Source: Bacillus aquiflavi (GTDB lineage Bacteria > Bacillota > Bacilli > Bacillales > Cytobacillaceae). From it: 64,000 bases of DNA. Made by a program: the position numbers and the translations under genes. Below are positions 6,614 through 14,881 of the stretch, piece by piece. The notes beneath the pieces are model-generated. The model did no database searches. It saw only the letters and a program-made list of their open reading frames with translations, and was not told where the DNA came from. Location: NCBI RefSeq assembly GCF_019915265.1, contig NZ_CP082780.1, positions 3,398,501 to 3,462,500 on the forward strand, written 5' to 3'. The stretch's first letter is position 1. The number at the start of each line of letters is the position of its first letter.

Positions 6614-7306
6614 TCAATCATGAAATAATTTCTCCAATTTTGCATCTTCTTCAGGGGTTAAATTATAATTTAGCATATTTGAATTAACACGTTCTGCAAC
6701 CATTTTAGATTGTGTTTTTTCATCAATTAAATATCCTTCCGCTCGTAATTCCGCTTTTTTACGTTGAACTGTTTTCACACTTACCCCTAAAAATTCAGCC
6801 ATAGCCTTATTGGTAACTTTTCCCTTTTTATAATATATCTTTTTCATACGTTCCTTGATTGGAGATTTTATTTGTTTGATTTTTTTAGGTTCGTTTACAA
6901 TTATCTTTGATACATCATTCTCTGTAATGTTTTCGTTTGGCGTTGGTTCGCATATGAAATATTTATTAGATTTCCCACCATGCTTTCCATACGTTTCAGA
7001 TTCTTCCACTTCAATTAAATTGAATTTCATTAAATCTTTAATTGCCCGTTTTACTGTGGATTCACTTATTCTGCATTTTTCGGCAATTTCGGTTTGATTA
7101 ATACGTCCAAATACTTCGCCTTTACCGTTTACGAATTTTTTAATTTTGTTATCATGATAATTTTTGTATGAACCATAGACTCTTTGTCTAATAACATCAT
7201 AAACAGCAATTCGATTGATTTTTAATTTATTATATGGCGGTTGTTCCAATTTCTTTTTATATTCCTCTTTTGTCGTGAATTTGTCATCAACAGTATATCT
7301 CCTCAT
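6614..7306 (-). CDS. Rep-like / double winged-helix DNA-binding protein
   Basis: The ATG at 7306 (MRRYTVDDKFTT) has TGGGAGGAG ten bases upstream, which decides it over the longer open frame. Residues 60-115 form a winged helix (INQTEIAEKCRISESTVKRA, then IKDLMKFNLIEVEE), as in plasmid and phage replication initiators of the RepA/DnaD-like type. Residues 160-195 hold a second helix-turn-helix (TNKAMAEFLGVSVKTVQRKK). The 230-residue size, a structured leader with a possible antisense RNA, and adjacent palindromic repeats suggest a replication or copy-control protein. A plain transcription regulator is the alternative. Confidence 0.6.
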   Translation of the reverse strand: MRRYTVDDKFTTKEEYKKKLEQPPYNKLKINRIAVYDVIRQRVYGSYKNYHDNKIKKFVNGKGEVFGRINQTEIAEKCRISESTVKRAIKDLMKFNLIEVEESETYGKHGGKSNKYFICEPTPNENITENDVSKIIVNEPKKIKQIKSPIKERMKKIYYKKGKVTNKAMAEFLGVSVKTVQRKKAELRAEGYLIDEKTQSKMVAERVNSNMLNYNLTPEEDAKLEKLFHD

Positions 7307-7333
7307 AATAAAAACTCCTCCCAATGTTTTTTG

Positions 7334-7497
7334 GAAAGAGCCTACTTTTCATCAACAAATATTATTAAATAATAAGATTTTTGTTGAGGTGCATTTTTTC
7401 AGCATGATATACTGGTACTAACGAAATAGGTTTATATCATGTTGAAAGTGTCTGCCCGATTGGATTGCCAGTCCAATCACGAAGGGTAGGCTCTTTC
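7334..7497 (-). promoter_or_regulatory. Structured leader of the Rep-like gene (possible attenuator)
   Basis: The leader transcript would contain a 12-base inverted repeat with arms at 7486-7497 and 7334-7345 (AAAGAGCCTAC type), a hairpin CAACAAA/TTTGTTG at 7353-7386, a stem CATGATAT/ATATCATG at 7403-7441, and a seven-base stem with loop CTGGCAA at 7458-7478. Mutually exclusive stems ahead of a rep gene are typical of antisense-controlled attenuation. Confidence 0.4.
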
Positions 7498-7503
7498 TTT
7501 TTG
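7420..7503 (+). ncRNA. Candidate antisense RNA to the Rep-like leader
   Basis: A plus-strand promoter TTGAGG (7384-7389), 18 bases, TATACT (7408-7413) would start RNA near 7420, opposite the leader of the minus-strand Rep-like gene. The RNA would contain GATTGGA-TTGCCAG-TCCAATC, a stem with a seven-base loop, and reach a T-rich stretch at 7494-7505. Inferred from layout only; the terminator hairpin is weak. Confidence 0.35.
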
Positions 7504-7675
7504 TTGGCATTATTATTTCATTTGGTATCAATCCATCTCAAGTATTAATTTTCATATGGTGTTTTTATAATCGTGCTATATTGCATAGCTTTAATTCCTA
7601 TACGTTCTTATTTTTTTTATGATGAAATACATCAAACGATTAATAAAACGAATAGCAACGTAAATACTCGTTTAT

Positions 7676-7692
7676 TTTGTTATATACAAAAA
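7676..7692 (-). promoter_or_regulatory. Repeated element motif TTTTTGTATATAACAAA (copy 1 of 3)
   Basis: The minus-strand text TTTTTGTATATAACAAA occurs here, nearly identically at 8752-8767 and in part at 9363-9379 (TTTTTGTATATG). Each lies upstream of an element gene on the minus strand. It may be a -10 region or an activator site. Confidence 0.4.
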
Positions 7693-7713
7693 CAATTAAT
7701 ATTTTTAACTAAC

Positions 7714-7749
7714 AAAAAAAGGAGACCGTGCATGATTGCATGATCTCCT
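7714..7749 (-). terminator. Terminator of the coiled-coil gene
   Basis: GGAGATCATGCA and its partner TGCACGGTCTCC form a long stem, followed by TTTTTTT on the minus strand, 13 bases after the stop at 7762. Confidence 0.8.
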
Positions 7750-7761
7750 TCTTTATGTGGT

Positions 7762-8544
7762 TTAGTAAAGTGTGATTGTTGTTAAATCATGTCCGCCAGC
7801 CGATTTAATTTTAATATCACGATTAACTTGTCTGGCAATAGATTTTAGTTGTTCCATTTGTTCAGCAGTTGGAGAAGTAACTAATGAGTCGCCTTCAATG
7901 AAATATGAAACAGAAGGTATATTCATTTGACCAACTTTGGTTAATTTAACACCGTAAGAGTTTTGAATGAGTCGAAGATTATCCACGTTTGTTAGTATTT
8001 CGAGGTGAGTTGCAGATAACGAACCATCATCTGTTACACTTGGAATTTCTTCTTCAACCATTGGAAAATTTGTTTTATATTTTGAAGCGTCAAATTCTTC
8101 TTCTCCAACTTCAGCAACTTCAGCATAGGCAGCTTCCACTTCATCTTCTAATTGTTCTGCTTCAGCATTTGCTGTTTCCAATTCACCTTCTAAACGGTTG
8201 ATTTCGCCTTGAATTTCCTCAGTATCAATTTGTCCATCTTGAAGTTCAGCAATTTGAGTTTCCAAGTCTTCAATCGTTGCATTTAATTGGGCAATTTGTT
8301 CATCTTTTGAATAGATAATACCATTTGCTGTTTGGATTCTGTTTGTTGCATCTGATTTTACTTCGTTTAATATGTTTTCCAATCCTACACGGGTATCTTC
8401 AAGGACTTCAACTTTATCCACAAGGTCAACCACTTTCGTTTTGATGTTGTTTAGATGTTCAGTACCTGTCCAAACAATACCACTAACAACAATACCTCCA
8501 GCAAGTGTCACAGCTCCCAATGTTTTTACAAGTGTTCCGCTCAT
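7762..8544 (-). CDS. Membrane-anchored coiled-coil protein
   Basis: The 260-residue protein has one N-terminal membrane segment (about residues 7-26, TLGAVTLAGGIVVSGIVW), then a long coiled coil (about 30-140) rich in Glu and Gln with heptads such as EIQGEINRLEGELETANAEA, then a C-terminal globular domain (about 165-260) with LRLIQNSYGVKL and a conserved-looking GGHDL near the end. The GGGAGATGATTTTAC site decides the start. It has its own terminator and forms a single-gene unit. Size and layout fit a cell-envelope or tail-spike-like scaffold, but no family is recognised. Confidence 0.65.
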   Translation of the reverse strand: MSGTLVKTLGAVTLAGGIVVSGIVWTGTEHLNNIKTKVVDLVDKVEVLEDTRVGLENILNEVKSDATNRIQTANGIIYSKDEQIAQLNATIEDLETQIAELQDGQIDTEEIQGEINRLEGELETANAEAEQLEDEVEAAYAEVAEVGEEEFDASKYKTNFPMVEEEIPSVTDDGSLSATHLEILTNVDNLRLIQNSYGVKLTKVGQMNIPSVSYFIEGDSLVTSPTAEQMEQLKSIARQVNRDIKIKSAGGHDLTTITLY

Positions 8545-8751
8545 GTAAAATCATCTCCCTTTCCATTTTTATTAAATTTTCAATGAGCAGTGCAATCAAT
8601 ATAGAACAATCATCAACCGAAAGTATGTTCTGTTGTTGATTACAAAAAGATATTATCAGACAATATTTTGGAAGAAAAGACCACTTCGTCTGTTTTTTTC
8701 TGATTTTCAATATTAAATTTGCTATATGTTGAAGTAATTGCTTTTCGTTCA

Positions 8752-8767
8752 TTTGTTATATACAAAA
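8752..8767 (-). promoter_or_regulatory. Repeated element motif TTTTGTATATAACAAA (copy 2)
   Basis: Sixteen bases shared with 7676-7692. It lies about 210 bases upstream of the coiled-coil gene start and directly abuts an ATG that has no ribosome site. Confidence 0.4.
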
Positions 8768-8790
8768 TTCATCTGATTTTTTAATTGAAC

Positions 8791-8821
8791 AAAAAAAGAT
8801 CATTGTGTTTAATACAATGAC
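8791..8821 (-). terminator. Terminator of the second HNH gene
   Basis: GTCATTGT and ACAATGATC pair over ATTAAAC, followed on the minus strand by TTTTTTT. Confidence 0.7.
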
Positions 8822-8871
8822 CTAATTAGCTATGGGGTTTAGAGGGGTTCTAAAAGGTACAATTTCGGCTT

Positions 8872-9345
8872 TTAAACGTGTTTCCATATTTTGTTTTGTT
8901 GTATTTTTGTTATCAATTTGAATGAAACATCATATTTTCGAGCAATTTCAGCTTTTAACATTTTACCTTCGTTCAATAATCGTCTAATTTGTTTAACGTC
9001 TTTTTCCGTCAATTTTGCCTTATGATGATTATTTCCTATTAAATGTTCATGTAACCCATTTTTATGAGCATGACTAACATTTTCAGACAATGATACCACT
9101 TCGAGATTTTCAATACGATTGTCCAATTTATTGCAGTTTATATGGTTTATCGTTTTATCTAAAATATCCAATCCAGCTGCTACAGCTATAATTTGATGAA
9201 CTTTATATAATTTACCACTAAGATAAATACAATAGTACCCACGATTGCCCAAAAACTGCTTTTTATTAAGAATTAGACCCCTCTCTATATCAATCTCTAA
9301 AAGATGTATATGTTTTTTCAAATGTTTCAATCGTTCAGCATTCAT
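8872..9345 (-). CDS. HNH homing-type endonuclease with C-terminal helix-turn-helix
   Basis: The start MNAERLKHLKKH is chosen because GAAGGAGGATATTTTG precedes it; six earlier codons are in frame but contain this site. Residues 52-100 carry the HNH_3 box: YKVHQIIAVAAGL, TINHINCNKLDNRIENLEVV with the His and Asn, and SENVSHAHKNGL. Residues 112-157 (KLTEKDVKQIRRLL, MLKAEIARKYDVSFKLITKI) are a helix-turn-helix typical of phage homing enzymes. It is the first gene of the element next to the tRNA remnant and has its own terminator. Confidence 0.8.
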   Translation of the reverse strand: MNAERLKHLKKHIHLLEIDIERGLILNKKQFLGNRGYYCIYLSGKLYKVHQIIAVAAGLDILDKTINHINCNKLDNRIENLEVVSLSENVSHAHKNGLHEHLIGNNHHKAKLTEKDVKQIRRLLNEGKMLKAEIARKYDVSFKLITKIQQNKIWKHV

Positions 9346-9477
9346 CAAAATATCCTCCTTCATTAAACATATACAAAAAATTGAGGAAAAAATTAAGGTC
9401 CCGTGTTAATTTAATTGATATTATCTTATAATATTTGAGGGTGAGGACAATCTTCAGCTGATTATGTCAATAAATAC

Positions 9478-9513
9478 AAAAAAAAGCACCTCCCACCATT
9501 GTGGAAAGTGCTT
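9478..9513 (-). terminator. Terminator near the element border
   Basis: AGCAC...CCAC pairs with GTGG...GTGCT around CAT, and the minus strand continues into a run of nine T. It would stop transcripts coming from the tRNA side. Confidence 0.6.
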
Positions 9514-9560
9514 GTTATGTAAATGATTTATTTATTTAGGGTAGTCTTCGTGCCTCTGCT

Positions 9561-9601
9561 TGATTAAAAGTCAGATGCTCTACCGACTGAGCTAATGGCT
9601 C
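9561..9601 (-). pseudogene. tRNA-Lys(UUU) remnant, 5' half only
   Basis: On the minus strand the text GAGCCATTAGCTCAGTCGGT continues through AGAGCATC, the anticodon arm TGACTTTTAATCA, and then stops matching tRNA-Lys. The variable loop, T arm and the acceptor partner ATGGCTC are missing; the following bases (AGCAGAGGCACGAAG) only loosely echo the normal CAGAGGGTCGAAG. A tRNA gene cluster including Lys lies downstream of purA in Bacillus subtilis, so this looks like the chromosomal tRNA cut by integration of the neighbouring element. Confidence 0.75.
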
Positions 9602-9738
9602 TTTATTTCGAATGACTTAGGCTTGTCACGACGCTTTTAATCATAACATAACACTTTATAGTACCGCAACATCTTTTTTATCTCTTTTTATTTTTCAAAG
9701 TAAAGTGTATTTGAATAGGAGAAACAACATAAATCAAA

Positions 9739-9779
9739 ATCTTCACAACTGCCTGTTATAGTAAGGCAGCTGTGAAGAT
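9739..9779 (-). terminator. Terminator downstream of purA
   Basis: A 15-base stem, ATCTTCACA-GCTGCC against GGCAG-TTGTGAAGAT, with loop TTACTATAACA, followed by TTTTGATTT on the minus strand. Confidence 0.65.
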
Positions 9780-9832
9780 TGAAGACAAAGTGAAAATTAG
9801 AACCAGTTTCCGATAGACTAAAATCAAAACGC

Positions 9833-9945
9833 TTGTAGTCAAGGCACCGAACAACGGGGCAGAAGCGAATAGACTAGGTGTTTATGAGCTTACCACGAAG
9901 TTCAAGCAACGATGAGTGTGAGCATTTGTCAACAGTCTGAGCAGC
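9833..9945 (+). repeat. Dispersed intergenic repeat, copy A
   Basis: Core text CAAGCAACGATGAGTGTGAG followed by CATTTGTCAACAGTC; preceded by GAGCTTACCACGAAG. Related copies lie at 11512-11628, 41244-41345, 41404-41530, 43590-43690 and 58170-58265. Confidence 0.6.
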
Positions 9946-9961
9946 AGGGCAACTGCACTTA

Positions 9962-11254
9962 TTAATTTTGCCGCCATGGACTGCGGACAACATTTGTTTG
10001 CGTCCGGTCAGGACCGACAGAGAAAATTGATAATGGAATTCCTGTTAATTGAGAAACACGCTCTAAATAATGACGTGCATTCGCAGGAAGTTCATCTAAT
10101 GATTTACAATTAGTAATATCTTCTGACCAACCTGGAAGTTCTTCATATACTGGTTCACATTCAGCCAACACCTTTAAGTTAGCTGGGAATTCCTCAATGA
10201 CTTCTCCTTTATAGCGGTAAGCGACACAAATTTTTAAAGTATCAATTCCTGTTAAGACATCTATTGAGTTAAGAGAAAGATCAGTAATACCACTTACACG
10301 GCGAGCATGGCGAACAACAACACTGTCAAACCAACCAACTCGGCGAGCCCGACCAGTTGTCGTTCCGTATTCGCGACCTACTTCACGAATTTGGTCGCCG
10401 ATTTCATTCGTTAATTCTGTTGGGAATGGTCCATCTCCAACACGGGTTGTGTACGCTTTAGAAACCCCAACGACATGAGTGATTTTCGTTGGACCGACCC
10501 CTGAACCAATTGTAACGCCACCAGCTACCGGATTAGATGAGGTAACAAACGGGTACGTACCTTGGTCAATATCAAGCATAACTCCTTGTGCGCCTTCAAA
10601 CAAAACTCGGCGACCATCATCAAGAGCATCATTTAATACAACGGATGTATCACAAACGTATTTTTTAATTTGCTGACCTAACTCATAGTATTCATTCAAA
10701 ATACTTTTAAGTTCGAATCCTTCTGTTTCATAAAAACGTTCAAGCATCCGATTTTTCTCTTCTAAGTTACGCGCAAGCTTCTCTTCAAAAACTTCACGGT
10801 CTAACAAATCAGCAATTCTAATTCCGACCCGTGCGGCTTTGTCCATATAAGCAGGACCTATTCCTTTTTTCGTTGTGCCGATTTTATTTGCACCTTTGCG
10901 TTCTTCCTCTACCTCATCCAATTTTAAATGGTACGGCAGAATAACATGTGCTCGACTACTAATTCGTAAATTATCAGCAGTAACACCTTTTTCTTGAAGA
11001 TATGCAAGCTCTTTAACAAGTGCTTTAGGGTCAACAACCATTCCGTTACCGATTACACAAATTTTATCTTTATAAAAAATTCCTGATGGTATTAAATGAA
11101 GCTTATATGTTTCACCATTAAAAACAATCGTGTGTCCTGCATTATTACCGCCTTGATAACGAGCAATAACTTCTGCATTTTCAGAAAGGAAATCTGTAAT
11201 TTTCCCTTTTCCTTCATCTCCCCATTGTGTTCCTACAACAACAACTGAAGACAT
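9962..11254 (-). CDS. purA: Adenylosuccinate synthetase
   Basis: Makes adenylosuccinate from IMP, aspartate and GTP, the first step from IMP to AMP. The start [18 protein letters not shown] follows TGGAGGTGCTTTAAG and gives 430 residues, the usual bacterial length; ten upstream codons are discarded. The GTP loop GDEGKGK (about 12-18), catalytic Asp13 and His41 (NNAGHTIV) and the IMP/GTP segments [13 protein letters not shown] and SVGPDRTQT are present. It is single-gene, with a PurR-type operator upstream and a terminator downstream. In related genomes dnaC follows upstream directly; here 17 kb of accessory genes separate them. Confidence 0.98.
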   Translation of the reverse strand: MSSVVVVGTQWGDEGKGKITDFLSENAEVIARYQGGNNAGHTIVFNGETYKLHLIPSGIFYKDKICVIGNGMVVDPKALVKELAYLQEKGVTADNLRISSRAHVILPYHLKLDEVEEERKGANKIGTTKKGIGPAYMDKAARVGIRIADLLDREVFEEKLARNLEEKNRMLERFYETEGFELKSILNEYYELGQQIKKYVCDTSVVLNDALDDGRRVLFEGAQGVMLDIDQGTYPFVTSSNPVAGGVTIGSGVGPTKITHVVGVSKAYTTRVGDGPFPTELTNEIGDQIREVGREYGTTTGRARRVGWFDSVVVRHARRVSGITDLSLNSIDVLTGIDTLKICVAYRYKGEVIEEFPANLKVLAECEPVYEELPGWSEDITNCKSLDELPANARHYLERVSQLTGIPLSIFSVGPDRTQTNVVRSPWRQN

Positions 11255-11314
11255 CTTAAAGCACCTCCAACAGATGGCAATCAAATTATTTTACGTTCCG
11301 AATCAAACATGATT

Positions 11315-11387
11315 ATTTTATCAATTTCTCATGCTAAAAGTCAATAAAACACGAACAATTTTCTGATAAATATTAAAATATGTTCGT
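11315..11387 (-). promoter_or_regulatory. purA promoter with paired PurBoxes
   Basis: On the minus strand, -35 TTGACT (11339-11344), 18 bases, -10 TAAAAT (11315-11320). Upstream are two inverted PurBox-like sites, ACGAACAT (11380-11387) and TTGTTCGT (11351-11358), matching the PurR pattern of two CGAAC motifs in inverted orientation. This predicts purine repression. Confidence 0.75.
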
Positions 11388-11511
11388 ATAAAACTCGTAA
11401 CATAGAAAACTTAGATTCTATGAAATTCGACTAATAGATGGATGGGCTCTAGTAAAAACTTAACCATTTAAATAGGGAGATAAAATAAATTAGTAAATCC
11501 CCTGAGCCTGT

Positions 11512-11628
11512 AGCAAAGTCAAAGCGCACAGCACAAGGCGAAACAAATGGAATAAGTGTTCATGCACTTACAACGAAGAACAAGCAACGATGGATGCGAA
11601 CGTTTGTCAACAGTTGATTAATAAAACG
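11512..11628 (+). repeat. Dispersed intergenic repeat, copy B
   Basis: ACTTACAACGAAGAACAAGC then AACGATGGATGCGAACGTTT then GTCAACAGT. Same orientation and order of blocks as copy A, in the 608-base space between purA and the sulfur operon. Nothing else is seen in that space apart from the purA control region and the hairpin at 11742-11780. Confidence 0.6.
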
Positions 11629-11741
11629 GAAAAACACAATTGATAGAATAGCTTCCTATTAATCTAAAAAAACTTAATGTGGACATTAAAGTGTGAGAAA
11701 TACTATTTGAATTAATATGACACATTTGAAAAGAAGGATTA

Positions 11742-11780
11742 AACGGCTTTAATTCAGTGAAATTTAGAGCTAAAGCCGCT
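11742..11780 (-). terminator. Hairpin after the sulfur operon
   Basis: AGCGGCTTTA and TAAAGCCG pair across a 19-base interior, about 85 bases after the last gene. The T-run is weak on the minus strand, so confidence is moderate. Confidence 0.45.
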
Positions 11781-11862
11781 TACATACATTTTTATTATTT
11801 CCACTGTCTACTTAACAGGAGGCAGTTCAGTTATCTCAGACAGTCTTGTTTTGTATTAAATT

Positions 11863-12384
11863 CTATTTGCTGCCATAAATAGCTTCCCATACTGATTTAA
11901 TCCGATCTTTCGCTTCCACATCAAGCGAAAACTGACCATTGGCTAATTTTTGGACTTGCTTATCGACAATATATATTGGACTTGAAATGGTTGTTGCCCC
12001 TAAAATCGATAGGACAGGTTTTAATGAATATTCCAGCGCAAGTAAATGGGCAATTGAGCCTCCAATTGCCACTGGGATCACTATTTTATTTTGAAGACCT
12101 TTTTGTGGTAGTAAATCTAAAAATGTTTTTAAAATACCTGAGTACGAGCCTTTATAAATCGGCGTTAAAACAAAGATTATTTCTGCCTCACTAACTAATG
12201 ATAGATGGTTGATGATTTCGTCACTTGCATAGTTTGCGGTGATTAAATCATCTGCTGGTAATTGATGCACTTGAATGACGTTAAACGCAATCCCGACTGC
12301 CTGTAAATTGGCTTTTATCTCATTTTCAATCCCTGTCAGCCTAGATGTCATACTGTTGCCACCATTTATGATAACTGCTTTCAT
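11863..12384 (-). CDS. NADPH-dependent FMN reductase (SsuE-like)
   Basis: Supplies reduced FMN to the two flavin monooxygenases encoded just upstream. The start MKAVIINGGNSMTSRLTG is preferred over an ATG four codons earlier, because AGGATG is better placed for it. It gives 173 residues, as in SsuE. The flavodoxin-like fold shows the phosphate loop GGNSMTSRL at residues 7-15 and the flavin contact FVLTPIYKGSYSGILKTFLD around 80-100. It is the last gene of the nine-gene operon, 29 bases after the preceding stop. Confidence 0.85.
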   Translation of the reverse strand: MKAVIINGGNSMTSRLTGIENEIKANLQAVGIAFNVIQVHQLPADDLITANYASDEIINHLSLVSEAEIIFVLTPIYKGSYSGILKTFLDLLPQKGLQNKIVIPVAIGGSIAHLLALEYSLKPVLSILGATTISSPIYIVDKQVQKLANGQFSLDVEAKDRIKSVWEAIYGSK

Positions 12385-12413
12385 TTTTTTGCACATCCTA
12401 TCATTTTTTTATG

Positions 12414-13742
12414 TTATACAAATTGATTATCTTTTTGATAACGTGATACAACTGGCTTTAACCCTAAATTTCCCCGCAACGTCCTACTTTCATATTCTGT
12501 TCGGAATATCTTTCTCCTTTGTAGCTCTGGAATGACTAAATCGATAAAATCTGTAAAGCTGTCAGGAAAATATGGAGGCATTAAATTAAAGCCATCTGCT
12601 GCCTCACGGTCAATCCATTCTTGAAGCTGATCGGCAATTTGTGATGGGGAACCAAAAATAATTCGATGACCGCGAGATCCAGCAATGCGCATGTAAAGTT
12701 CACGAATTGTTAAGCTTTCGCGCTCAGCAAGCTCAATTATCAACTGTTGACGACTGCGATTGCCATTTGTTGGCGGGATATTTTTTGGCAGCGGTCCGTC
12801 TAAATCATAGCTTGATAAATCAAAAGCTAAATAATCTGCTAAAAAATCTAACCCGATTTCAGGTGTAATAAGCTGTTGAAGTCCCTCATTTTTTTCGCGT
12901 GCTGCTTTTTCCGTTTCTGCTACATATACAGATACACCGGGCATAATTTTTATATCAGCTGCGCTTCTTCCATATGCAACCGCCTTAGCCTTTAACTTTT
13001 TATAAAACGCTTGAGCGTCCTCTAATGTAGACTGCGCTGAAAAAATAACGTCTGCTGTTTTGGCTGCTAAGTTTGTTCCGGCTTCAGAAGAACCTGCTTG
13101 AACTAATACGGGATATCCTTGAGGTGGACGAGATGAGTTTAAAGGTCCGCGTACAGCATAATACTTTCCTCGATGATTTAATGTATGAAGCTTGCCCTTT
13201 GTAAAATATTCACCTGTTTCCTTGTTACGCATGAGAGCATCTTCATCCCAGCTATCCCATAACCCTTTTACAACCTCAACGAATTCATCTGCGCGATCAT
13301 AACGCAGCGAGTGGTCTAAATGCTTATCTTTATTGAAATTACTTGCTTCTGATTCGTAGTACGATGTAACGATATTCCATGCTGCACGCCCACCGCTTAA
13401 ATGGTCTAACGACGAAAATTTTCGTGCGAGATGAAAGGGTTCATTATACGTTGTTGAAGCGGTTGCTACTAGGCCAATATTGTCAGTTACTGTTGTAAGA
13501 GCACCGAGTAAAGTTAATGGTTCAAAACGCACAAGCTCGGCTGGATGTGATAAATCATGGAATGATAATCCATCACTTAAAAACAGCATATCGAGTTTAC
13601 CCGCTTCCGCTTTTTTGGCAATTCTTTTGAAAAATTCAATATTCTCACTCGCATCACTTGGGACTTCATGATGACGCCAAGAGGCAATATGATGGCCTGT
13701 TCCCATTAAAAATACGCCGAGCTTCTTTTGTTTTTTCTTCAT
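12414..13742 (-). CDS. LLM-class FMNH2-dependent monooxygenase (NtaA/SnaA/DszA type)
   Basis: The 442-residue protein has the NtaA/SnaA/DszA signature of two-component flavin monooxygenases: GVFLMGTGHHIASWRH at the N-terminus, AEAGKLDMLFLSDG, VATASTTYNEPFHLARKFSS around residues 95-115, and the SGGRAAWNIVTS motif near 140. DszA-type enzymes oxidise sulfones. It overlaps the upstream SsuD-like gene by four bases (ATGA), so the two are translationally coupled. Given the operon, a sulfur compound is the likely substrate; nitrilotriacetate or another amine is less likely. Confidence 0.85.
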   Translation of the reverse strand: MKKKQKKLGVFLMGTGHHIASWRHHEVPSDASENIEFFKRIAKKAEAGKLDMLFLSDGLSFHDLSHPAELVRFEPLTLLGALTTVTDNIGLVATASTTYNEPFHLARKFSSLDHLSGGRAAWNIVTSYYESEASNFNKDKHLDHSLRYDRADEFVEVVKGLWDSWDEDALMRNKETGEYFTKGKLHTLNHRGKYYAVRGPLNSSRPPQGYPVLVQAGSSEAGTNLAAKTADVIFSAQSTLEDAQAFYKKLKAKAVAYGRSAADIKIMPGVSVYVAETEKAAREKNEGLQQLITPEIGLDFLADYLAFDLSSYDLDGPLPKNIPPTNGNRSRQQLIIELAERESLTIRELYMRIAGSRGHRIIFGSPSQIADQLQEWIDREAADGFNLMPPYFPDSFTDFIDLVIPELQRRKIFRTEYESRTLRGNLGLKPVVSRYQKDNQFV

Positions 13743-14863
13743 TTCACCCCCACCGTCCTTGCTTCTAAAATGGAGTGAACACGTGGAATGATTTTTCTGC
13801 CCACGTCTTGTATAACCTCTAAATGCGGGAAACCACGAAGCAATACTTTATCAAAACCTAGATCTACAAACTCTACAATTCGCTCTGCAATTTGGTCTGG
13901 CGTACCAACAAGTGCAATCGAATTGCCTGATAAAACTTGCGTTAAGCCCGCCCAAATATTTGGACCAATCACAAAATTATTTTCTTTTGATTGAATCATT
14001 AATTTGTGCAGGCGATTCACGCCAACAGCTCCGCTTGTTAGCGTGCTTTTATGTTTTTCTGCTAACACGTTGGGATCTACCTTGCTAATCAACCTATCTG
14101 CCTGTTCCCAAGCTTCCTTCTCTGTATCTGCAACGACAACTTGAAAGGAAACGCTATATGACAAATCGCGGCCTTTTTGTTTCACTAGTTTCTTCACGGT
14201 GTTTATTTCTTCTTCCGTATTTTCAAGTGTTTCTCCCCAAAGCATGTAAGTATCCGCTAAATCAGTCGCAACTTCTTTTGCAATTGGGGAAGAACCGCCA
14301 AAGTAAATTGGGGGAACTTCTTTTGGCACACGCGGCAATGACGCATCCTTTAATTTGAAAAACTCACCATTATAATCGAATGTCTCTCCAGCAAATAAAC
14401 GCTTTAAAATCTCAATATATTCACGAGTTCGTTTGTAGCGGTCTGTATGTGATAAAAAGTCCCCATCACTAGCAAGCTCAACAGGTGATCCCCCTGTCAC
14501 AATATTGATAAACACGCGACCGCCTGACCAATAATCAAGTGAAGCAAATTGCTTTGCGAGTTGAGTCGGAGCGATAGATCCAGGACGGACTGCAAATAAA
14601 AGCTTAAGGTGTTTTGTATGTGCAATTAAATACGATGCTGCAACTAATGAATCGATGCAATTACCTCCAATGGGGAGGAGAAGCGTTGAAAAACCTCCAT
14701 TCTCTGCTGCTGCTGCAATTTCTTTTATATACTCAATAGACGGTTGACGGACTACATCTGTACCGGTACCAGTCCAGCCTCCAATCTTTTTATCTTTTGA
14801 CGGTCCACCGACGTATTCGCTATCGCCAGAAGTAGGCGCCATCGTAATAAACTCGATCATCAT
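13739..14863 (-). CDS. ssuD: FMNH2-dependent alkanesulfonate monooxygenase (SsuD-like)
   Basis: Splits organosulfonates to aldehyde and sulfite with reduced flavin. The 374-residue luciferase-like barrel carries LLFAVRPGSIAPTQLAKQFA (about 108-127) and the flavin-binding SGGRVFINIVTGGSPVEL (about 134-151), both typical of SsuD, and PPIYFGGSSP near 210. Its start has GGAGGATGG directly upstream with two adjacent ATG codons; the second is equally possible. It lies between the 124-residue unknown gene and the DszA-like gene. Sulfite released here would be reduced and captured by the sulfhydrylase of the same operon. Confidence 0.88.
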   Translation of the reverse strand: MMIEFITMAPTSGDSEYVGGPSKDKKIGGWTGTGTDVVRQPSIEYIKEIAAAAENGGFSTLLLPIGGNCIDSLVAASYLIAHTKHLKLLFAVRPGSIAPTQLAKQFASLDYWSGGRVFINIVTGGSPVELASDGDFLSHTDRYKRTREYIEILKRLFAGETFDYNGEFFKLKDASLPRVPKEVPPIYFGGSSPIAKEVATDLADTYMLWGETLENTEEEINTVKKLVKQKGRDLSYSVSFQVVVADTEKEAWEQADRLISKVDPNVLAEKHKSTLTSGAVGVNRLHKLMIQSKENNFVIGPNIWAGLTQVLSGNSIALVGTPDQIAERIVEFVDLGFDKVLLRGFPHLEVIQDVGRKIIPRVHSILEARTVGVK

Positions 14864-14881
14864 CCATCCTCCATTCGATTA

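Larger units (their letters stand above)
1..9560. mobile_element. Phage- or plasmid-like integrated element (one end only)
   Basis: Every gene here is on the minus strand, small and tightly spaced, and none belongs to the Bacillus core. It holds a tyrosine integrase, two HNH endonucleases, a restriction enzyme, a Rep-like protein and a protein starting with a VDRPANKRKFF motif seen in phage proteins. Its right border abuts a tRNA-Lys that is truncated after the anticodon arm; the left end is outside the window. Repeated control sites (28-bp palindrome, TTTTTGTATATAAC motif, GGGAGATGAT ribosome sites) tie the genes together. No capsid, terminase or conjugation gene is seen in this part, so phage, phage-plasmid and integrated plasmid all remain possible. 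Confidence 0.7.

Noticed and set aside
6463..6645. Minus-strand frame of 60 codons after the Rep-like gene
   Set aside because: It runs through the terminator and the palindromic repeats, which explain its apparent internal repetition; start signal is poor.
8483..8752. Minus-strand frame of 89 codons upstream of the coiled-coil gene
   Set aside because: Its ATG abuts the TTTTGTATATAAC motif with no ribosome site, and it overlaps the true gene start by 62 bases.
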